From JANNRW01 sp031401815 (GTDB lineage: Bacteria; Desulfobacterota; Desulfuromonadia; Geobacterales; DSM-12255): a stretch of 12,396 bases of DNA. Below, piece after piece: positions 7,192 to 12,396 of this stretch (position 1 is the first letter of the stretch; the number at the start of each line of letters is the position of its first letter). The position numbers were made by a program, and so were the translations under genes. The notes below the pieces were generated by a model that did no database searches, was not told the DNA's origin, and saw only the letters and a program-made list of their open reading frames with translations. The stretch is taken from the NCBI GenBank assembly GCA_031401815.1, contig JANNRW010000353.1:1-12396 (forward strand), in the 5' to 3' direction.

Positions 7192-9495
7192 ATGAAGATA
7201 TGCGGGAAAGAATTTAGTGCTGCCGTAATAAATCGTATCAATGAAACGATTGCTATGGAACCTAGCATTTCCCTGCGGGCGCTCTCTTTGCAAGTTTGTG
7301 AATGGCTTGGCTGGAGAGGTCGAAATGGCAAGGCCAAAGAGATGAGCTGCCGTGTTGCTCTGTCGCGGCTTGGTCGTAAGAGACAAATCCGGCTGCCGAT
7401 CATCAGAAATAAAGCAAACATGTTCACACTTGGGAAACCAAAGGACATTTCCCTTGAGTTTCCTGTCGTTGAGTCTGACTTGGCCAGCCTTGGTGTTATT
7501 GAGATTGAGCCTGTTGCTTTGGGCAACCGTGAGGCATCGTCCATCTGGAATACTATGATGGAGCGGTATCATTATTTGGGACGTGGTCCGTTGTGTGGGG
7601 CTCAAATTCGTTATCTGATAAAGAGTTCTGTCTATGGCTGGCTGGGGGGTCTTTCTTTTAGCGCCGCCGCATGGCGAGTGGAAGGGCGCGACTGCTGGAT
7701 TGGCTGGAGCGACGAAGTACGAAGCGAGAATCTGCATCAAGTGGTATGCAATAGTCGTTTTCTGATTAATCCCATAGTCCGGGTTCCCCATCTGGCTTCG
7801 CATGCCCTTGCCAGATGTGTGAAACGCCTCGGGCAGGATTGGCAGCAACGATACGGCTATACTCCGTTTCTTCTGGAAACCTACGTTGAGCAGGAACGTT
7901 TCAGGGGTACCTGCTACCGAGCCGCCAACTGGATTCGGGTTGGTGAGACACGAGGCCGTGGTAGGCAGGATAGAGAAAGGACTTGTCATGTAACGGTAAA
8001 GGATATCTATCTTTACCCTTTGAGCGTTGATGTAAAGGAAATCCTGTGCAGAAGAACGGCTACTACCCCTGTTGTCGCGCCGGTGTCGGAAGTTCGCACA
8101 CCGGTTGACTGGGCGGATGAAGAGTTCGGAATGGTAAGTCTTGGGGACGAACGCTTGACGAAACGACTCGTAAGCATCGCCCGTGATTTTTATGCCCGTC
8201 CTCAGGCTGCCATTCCCCAAGCCTGCCGGACGCGGGCTGAGGCCAAGGCAGCATATCGATTTTTTGATCATCCGGAAACAGATATGGAAACATTGTTGAG
8301 CCAACATTACAATGCAACTGTAAATCGCTGTAAAGCGGAACCGGTAGTTCTGGCTGTCCAGGACACAACCTCGCTTAACTACAGTGCGCATCCTCAAACT
8401 GCCAACATTGGTCTCATCGGCTCCAGCAAGAATGGCGCAATCGGTCTGTTGGTACATGACACCATGGTTTTCAACCTGGAAGGAACCCCTCTCGGACTGC
8501 TCGACGTTCAGAGTTGGGCGCGCAATCCTGATGATTTCGGCAAGAAACATAAAAGGCATGATCTCCCGATTGAAGAGAAAGAAAGCTACAAGTGGTTTAA
8601 AAGTTTTGAGAAAGTTACAGCTGCGCAAAAAGAGATCCCAAATACTGTTTTTGTAAGTGTCGGAGACCGGGAAGCGGACATCTATGAGTTGTTCTGCAAG
8701 GCCACCGATACAGACTCTGCTCCCAAGCTTCTGGTGCGTGCCGAAAGGGATCGGGCGCTTGCAGACGGACAGGGGCATTTGTGGGAATACTTGGGAACCA
8801 TGCCGTCTGCCGGCATTCAGGAAATCTCTATTCCCCGCCAGAAGAACAGACCGGCACGGATTGCCCGGCTGGGAGTCCGATTTACAGAGGTTTGTCTCAA
8901 TTCGCCGAAACGCCATAAAAAACTCCGGCCTATCAAAGTCTGGGCGGTGCTGGCACAGGAAATTGAAGTACCTGTAGGCATTGAACCCCTTGAATGGATG
9001 CTTTTGACCACCTGCCCGGTTTCCGATTTCGACCTGGCAGTGGAAAAACTCGACTGGTATGCCAAAAGATGGGGTATAGAAGTCTATCATCGCACCCTTA
9101 AGAGCGGCTGCCAAATAGAACAAAGGCAACTTGGAGCCGCTGATCGTATTGAAGCTTGCCTTGCCATTGACATGGTGGTCGCATGGCGCATCCACCATCT
9201 TACAAAACTGGGACGTGAAACTCCGGATGTCCCTTGCACGGTTTTTTTCGATGACGCCGAATGGAAGGCGCTTAATGCATATATAAACAAAACTCCTGTC
9301 CCCCCATCAAATCCTCCTTCTCTACGTGATGCAATCAGGCAGGTAGCAAGTCTTGGAGGATTTCTTGGACGAAATTGCGACGGTGAGCCAGGTACAAAGA
9401 GCCTCTGGCTCGGACTGCAACGCCTTGATGACATCACTGAAACATGGAAGATAACTTCTTGCTATTCTCCAGTATATTTCCACCCCCCTCCGTAG
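7192..9495 (+). CDS. IS4-superfamily (Tn5-type) transposase with N-terminal DruA-like (DUF4338) domain
   Basis: The 767-residue protein has two parts. Residues 1 to about 290 resemble DUF4338/DruA proteins: a wHTH-like start (SLRALSLQVCEWLGW, RGRNGKAKEMSCRVAL), then RYHYLGRGPLCGAQIRYLI, LGGLSFSAAAW, VRVPHLASHALA and RFRGTCYRAANWIRVGET. From about 306 it is a Tn5-like transposase: the N-terminal DNA-binding block (LGDERLTKRLV, AEAKAAYRFF), then DDE residues D391 (QDTTSL), D492 (GDREAD) and E630 within the Y623-R626-E630-K637 (YREK) signature, and a C-terminal dimerisation-like stretch (LRDAIRQVASLGGFLG). All catalytic residues are present, so it should cut and join DNA ends. What the DruA-like part does here is unknown. 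The ATG at 7192 is the only ATG after the in-frame stop at 7180-7182 that keeps the N-terminus; no good ribosome site lies at normal distance (GGGGAGG is 19 nt upstream). Confidence 0.93.
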   Translation: MKICGKEFSAAVINRINETIAMEPSISLRALSLQVCEWLGWRGRNGKAKEMSCRVALSRLGRKRQIRLPIIRNKANMFTLGKPKDISLEFPVVESDLASLGVIEIEPVALGNREASSIWNTMMERYHYLGRGPLCGAQIRYLIKSSVYGWLGGLSFSAAAWRVEGRDCWIGWSDEVRSENLHQVVCNSRFLINPIVRVPHLASHALARCVKRLGQDWQQRYGYTPFLLETYVEQERFRGTCYRAANWIRVGETRGRGRQDRERTCHVTVKDIYLYPLSVDVKEILCRRTATTPVVAPVSEVRTPVDWADEEFGMVSLGDERLTKRLVSIARDFYARPQAAIPQACRTRAEAKAAYRFFDHPETDMETLLSQHYNATVNRCKAEPVVLAVQDTTSLNYSAHPQTANIGLIGSSKNGAIGLLVHDTMVFNLEGTPLGLLDVQSWARNPDDFGKKHKRHDLPIEEKESYKWFKSFEKVTAAQKEIPNTVFVSVGDREADIYELFCKATDTDSAPKLLVRAERDRALADGQGHLWEYLGTMPSAGIQEISIPRQKNRPARIARLGVRFTEVCLNSPKRHKKLRPIKVWAVLAQEIEVPVGIEPLEWMLLTTCPVSDFDLAVEKLDWYAKRWGIEVYHRTLKSGCQIEQRQLGAADRIEACLAIDMVVAWRIHHLTKLGRETPDVPCTVFFDDAEWKALNAYINKTPVPPSNPPSLRDAIRQVASLGGFLGRNCDGEPGTKSLWLGLQRLDDITETWKITSCYSPVYFHPPP

Positions 9496-9502
9496 ACCCT
9501 AT

Positions 9503-9522
9503 AACTTATGGGGAAAGGTAAG
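9503..9522 (-). repeat. Right terminal inverted repeat of the insertion sequence
   Basis: Read on the minus strand, CTTACCTTTCCCCATAAGTT mirrors the left end at 14 of 20 positions, including CCCATAA. The transposase stop codon lies 7 nt inside it. Confidence 0.82.
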
Positions 9523-9531
9523 TAACTTAAG
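9523..9531. repeat. Target-site duplication, right copy
   Basis: An exact second copy of TAACTTAAG, placed between the right end of the insertion sequence and the remaining half of the interrupted palindrome (AGGGGG). Confidence 0.88.
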
Positions 9532-9585
9532 AGGGGGAGAACAAGCTCCTCCCCTTAAGTTAAGGGGAGGTTGGGAGGGGTTATG
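9532..9585. repeat. Right half of the REP-type palindrome pair, with a second intact palindrome
   Basis: Positions 9548-9570 are a perfect palindrome with 11-bp arms, CCTCCCCTTAA and TTAAGGGGAGG, around a single G. The core is the reverse complement of the interrupted palindrome at 7114-7130/9532-9537, so two REP units face each other (BIME-like). The tail GGGAGGGGTTATG complements the CATAACTCC end of the left half. Before the insertion, this pair filled most of the 111-bp narG-narH gap. Confidence 0.78.
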
Positions 9586-9591
9586 AGATTC

Positions 9592-9595
9592 GGAG
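9592..9595 (+). promoter_or_regulatory. Ribosome binding site of narH
   Basis: GGAG stands 6 nt before the narH ATG, just after the palindrome pair. It is weaker than the AGGAGG-type sites of the other nar genes in this operon. Confidence 0.65.
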
Positions 9596-9601
9596 ATAAT
9601 C

Positions 9602-11049
<1,448 letters not shown>

Positions 11050-11053
<4 letters not shown>

Positions 11054-11598
11054 CGATAGCTGACAGCTACGAAGCGCTTTCCAGGATGATCGACTATCCA
11101 TCGGAAAAAACCGGGCTACAGAGTGACTGCGATCTGGTGACTGCCTTCATGAAAAAACAGAAGATGGCTCACAAGCCACTCTCTTCCTTTGCTGATTTCG
11201 CAAAAAGATCACCTCTGGCTCTGCTTCAGGAAGAGTACGTCGCCACCTTTGACTTCAACCCGGCTACTGCTCCATATCTTGGCCACCACCTGTTTGGCGA
11301 CAACCAGAAAAAGGGTAGCTACATGATCATGCTGAAGCAGGAGTTTGAACGCTTTGGATACAGCCCGGGCGGAGTCGAACTTCCGGATCATCTTGCAGTG
11401 GTGCTGGGGTTCCTGGCTCATTTGGCGCGGCAGGATGGGGCTCTCTCACGGCAAAAATTCATTGCTGATGCAGTTTTGCCGGGGATGGAACGTATGAACA
11501 GCGCCTTTGCTGACCGGCAGGATTCTCCCTGGAAAACTCTTGTAGAAACGGCCAGGCTGCTCTGTGCTGAAGATTGCAAGGAGGTACACTCATGTTAA
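11050..11598 (+). CDS. narJ: Nitrate reductase maturation chaperone (delta subunit)
   Basis: The 182-residue cytoplasmic chaperone of the TorD/NarJ helical family assists cofactor insertion into NarG and membrane assembly, and is not part of the final enzyme. Family features are SYEALSRMIDYP at the N-terminus, LQEEYVATFDFNP, a short YLGHHLFGD segment, and ELPDHLAVVLGFLAHLARQ. It is nearer in length to the Bacillus NarJ proteins than to the longer E. coli one. The start overlaps the narH stop by 4 nt (ATGA), with AGGAGG 5 nt upstream. The stop overlaps narI by 7 nt. Confidence 0.95.
11578..11584 (+). promoter_or_regulatory. Ribosome binding site that sets the narI start
   Basis: AAGGAGG lies 7 nt before the ATG at 11592. 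The earlier in-frame ATG at 11574 precedes this site and would add only MQGGTL, so 11592 is the better start. Confidence 0.85.
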
Positions 11599-12272
11599 AC
11601 AGCTTTATTTTTGTCGTCATGCCCTACGCCGCCCTGGCGTTGTTGATTTTTGTAACGCCTTATCGCTACTACACGAACAGGCTGACCTGGACAGCCTATT
11701 CGACACAGTTTCTTGAGAGCAAGACCCTTTACTGGGGCTCTTTGCCATGGCACTTCGGCATTCTGCTGGTGCTCTTTGGTCATTTTGCAGGAGTTGTCTG
11801 TCCCGGTGGAATGAAAAAGTTGCTGGCCAACCAGCAGATGCTTGTTCTGCTGGAGAGCATTGGCCTTGCCGCAGGTCTCCTTGCACTTCTGGGGAGCGTT
11901 CTCCTCCTTCTTAGGCGGGTAAATGAAGGGATGCTCAAAAAGGTCACTTTTTGTAGCGACTGGGTGCTGCTCTATCTGCTGATAATGCAGGTAGCGACAG
12001 GCATCTATATAGCAACTTTCATGCGCTGGGGGTCGGTCTGGTATCTTCATACGGCAGTGCCATATTTTTACTCCCTCCTCTCATTCAATCCGGAACTGGG
12101 ATATGTGGCTGATTTCCCATTGATCTTCAAGCTTCACTCGGCTGGGGCGTTCCTGATTATTGCGATCTTGCCGTTCACCAAGCTGGTACATCTGCTCTTT
12201 TTCCCCATAGCTTTTCTGAAAGATGCGCCGATCCTGTACCGCTGGCGAGTAAAATATCCTCCCCTCCCTTGA
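11592..12272 (+). CDS. narI: Respiratory nitrate reductase, gamma (cytochrome b) subunit
   Basis: The 226-residue integral membrane protein normally oxidises the quinol pool and passes electrons through two b haems to NarH. Five hydrophobic segments are visible (roughly 5-22, 53-71, 83-105, 124-146 and 180-203). The four haem ligands are present: H54 and H64 (WHFGILLVLFGHFAG), H182 (FKLHSAGA) and H200 (TKLVHLLF). The 10- and 18-residue spacings are the same as E. coli His56/His66 and His187/His205. The N-terminal MLNSFIFVVMPYAAL and the Y-R-Y-x-x-N-R-L-T-W loop agree with NarI. The C-terminal residues PPLP are encoded by the arm of a GC-rich palindrome, and the TGA stop lies in its loop, so the repeat has fixed the end of the protein. 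Confidence 0.95.
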   Translation: MLNSFIFVVMPYAALALLIFVTPYRYYTNRLTWTAYSTQFLESKTLYWGSLPWHFGILLVLFGHFAGVVCPGGMKKLLANQQMLVLLESIGLAAGLLALLGSVLLLLRRVNEGMLKKVTFCSDWVLLYLLIMQVATGIYIATFMRWGSVWYLHTAVPYFYSLLSFNPELGYVADFPLIFKLHSAGAFLIIAILPFTKLVHLLFFPIAFLKDAPILYRWRVKYPPLP

Positions 12273-12368
12273 CGGGAGGGGATCGAGGGGTGGGTGAAGT
12301 TGCAACCTGCTGATATCTTGGCACCTTCCCCCCCCCCCTAACCCACCCCCCCCCGGGGGGAGGGGGTG
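12258..12368. repeat. REP-type palindromic element overlapping the narI 3' end
   Basis: The first hairpin has arms TCCCCTCCC (12260-12268) and GGGAGGGGA (12274-12282) with loop TTGAC. Then comes GAGGGGTGGGTG (12285-12296), whose CACCC-rich complement occurs near 12341-12350, and a final C-run/G-run hairpin. The order (stem-loop, short spacer, then GAGGGGT) resembles the tail of the narG-narH element (GGGGAGG, then GGGAGGGGTT), so both probably belong to one repeat family of this genome. Homopolymer runs of 11 C, 9 C and 6 G occur inside it. Confidence 0.65.
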
Positions 12369-12373
12369 TTTTT
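12344..12373 (+). terminator. Probable intrinsic terminator downstream of narI
   Basis: CACCCCC pairs with GGGGGTG, with further C:G pairing inside, and five T residues follow at 12369-12373. It lies about 70 nt after the narI stop and would close the nar operon. The structure is also part of the REP-like element, so its role as a terminator is inferred from shape only. Positions 12374-12396 show nothing recognisable. Confidence 0.5.
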
Positions 12374-12396
12374 CTGCGTTAAAAAGGCTTTAATTG

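Larger units (their letters stand above)
7131..9522 (+). mobile_element. Complete IS4-superfamily (IS50/Tn5-like) insertion sequence, 2,392 bp
   Basis: The ends are imperfect inverted repeats: left CTGACTATGTCCCATAAATT (7131-7150) against the reverse complement of the right end, CTTACCTTTCCCCATAAGTT (9503-9522). They match at 14 of 20 positions with a shared CCCATAA block, and a G-rich motif (GGGGGAGG/GGGGGGTGG) lies inside each end. The left end opens with CTGACT, as does the Tn5 outer end. A perfect 9-bp direct repeat flanks the element. Inside is a single gene in the same direction as narG and narH. With intact ends, duplication and catalytic residues, the insertion looks recent and possibly still mobile. 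It is unusually long for a one-gene element because the transposase carries an extra N-terminal domain of about 290 residues. Confidence 0.93.

Noticed and set aside
7135..9198. A 687-codon open frame on the minus strand through nearly the whole insertion sequence
   Set aside because: It is antisense to the transposase, which has recognisable domains and catalytic motifs. The minus-strand product shows no family resemblance and looks like a codon-mirror artefact.
7192..9495. A Druantia anti-phage system, suggested by the DruA-like domain
   Set aside because: No DruB-DruE or DruH-type genes or large helicase are present, and the domain is fused to a transposase inside clear IS boundaries. It is a mobile-element gene, not a defence locus.
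11574..11591. An earlier narI start at 11574
   Set aside because: That ATG precedes the AAGGAGG site at 11578-11584, which is correctly spaced for the ATG at 11592.

Overview
The window reads as chromosome of a metal-reducing or denitrifying member of the Desulfuromonadota, most likely Geobacterales. The main evidence is a giant multiheme c-type cytochrome that alternates CX2CH with the CX4CH haem motif typical of Geobacter cytochromes, together with GC-rich palindromic intergenic repeats of the kind seen in those genomes. The species cannot be fixed from this sequence alone.

Layout: (1) 2-2206, the 3' part of a multiheme cytochrome gene, with 19 haem motifs visible in three tandem modules, closed by a strong intrinsic terminator. 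(2) 2207-2641, an AT-rich gap holding that terminator, a 74-bp palindromic repeat of the GTCATTCCCG type, and a candidate FNR-like site and promoter ahead of the next operon. (3) 2642-12272, a respiratory nitrate reductase operon: a membrane-anchored diheme cytochrome c, narG, narH, narJ and narI, all on the + strand. Apart from the narG-narH junction, neighbouring genes overlap by 1-7 nt. (4) 7131-9522, a complete 2,392-bp insertion sequence of the IS4 superfamily, IS50/Tn5-like group, sitting between narG and narH. It has imperfect terminal inverted repeats beginning CTGAC/CTTAC, a 9-bp target duplication (TAACTTAAG), and one 767-codon gene that joins an N-terminal DruA-like (DUF4338) region to a Tn5-type DDE transposase with every catalytic residue present. 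(5) 12258-12396, a second GC-rich palindromic element that overlaps the end of narI and includes a terminator-like hairpin.

How it works together: NarG (Mo-bisMGD and FS0), NarH (four Fe-S clusters) and NarI (two b haems) form the membrane-bound, cytoplasm-facing nitrate reductase. NarJ is its maturation chaperone. The diheme cytochrome probably exchanges electrons with the complex on the periplasmic side, as NarC does in Thermus. Removing the IS and one copy of the duplication leaves a 111-bp narG-narH gap made almost wholly of two facing palindromes (a REP-pair or BIME-like element), and the IS landed exactly on the centre of the first. All nar reading frames are intact, so the open question is whether narHJI is still transcribed across, or from, the IS.

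Most notable points: the DruA-like/Tn5 transposase fusion, the precise insertion into a palindrome centre inside a respiratory operon, and a REP element whose hairpin carries the narI stop codon in its loop. No complete new defence or metabolic system is visible.
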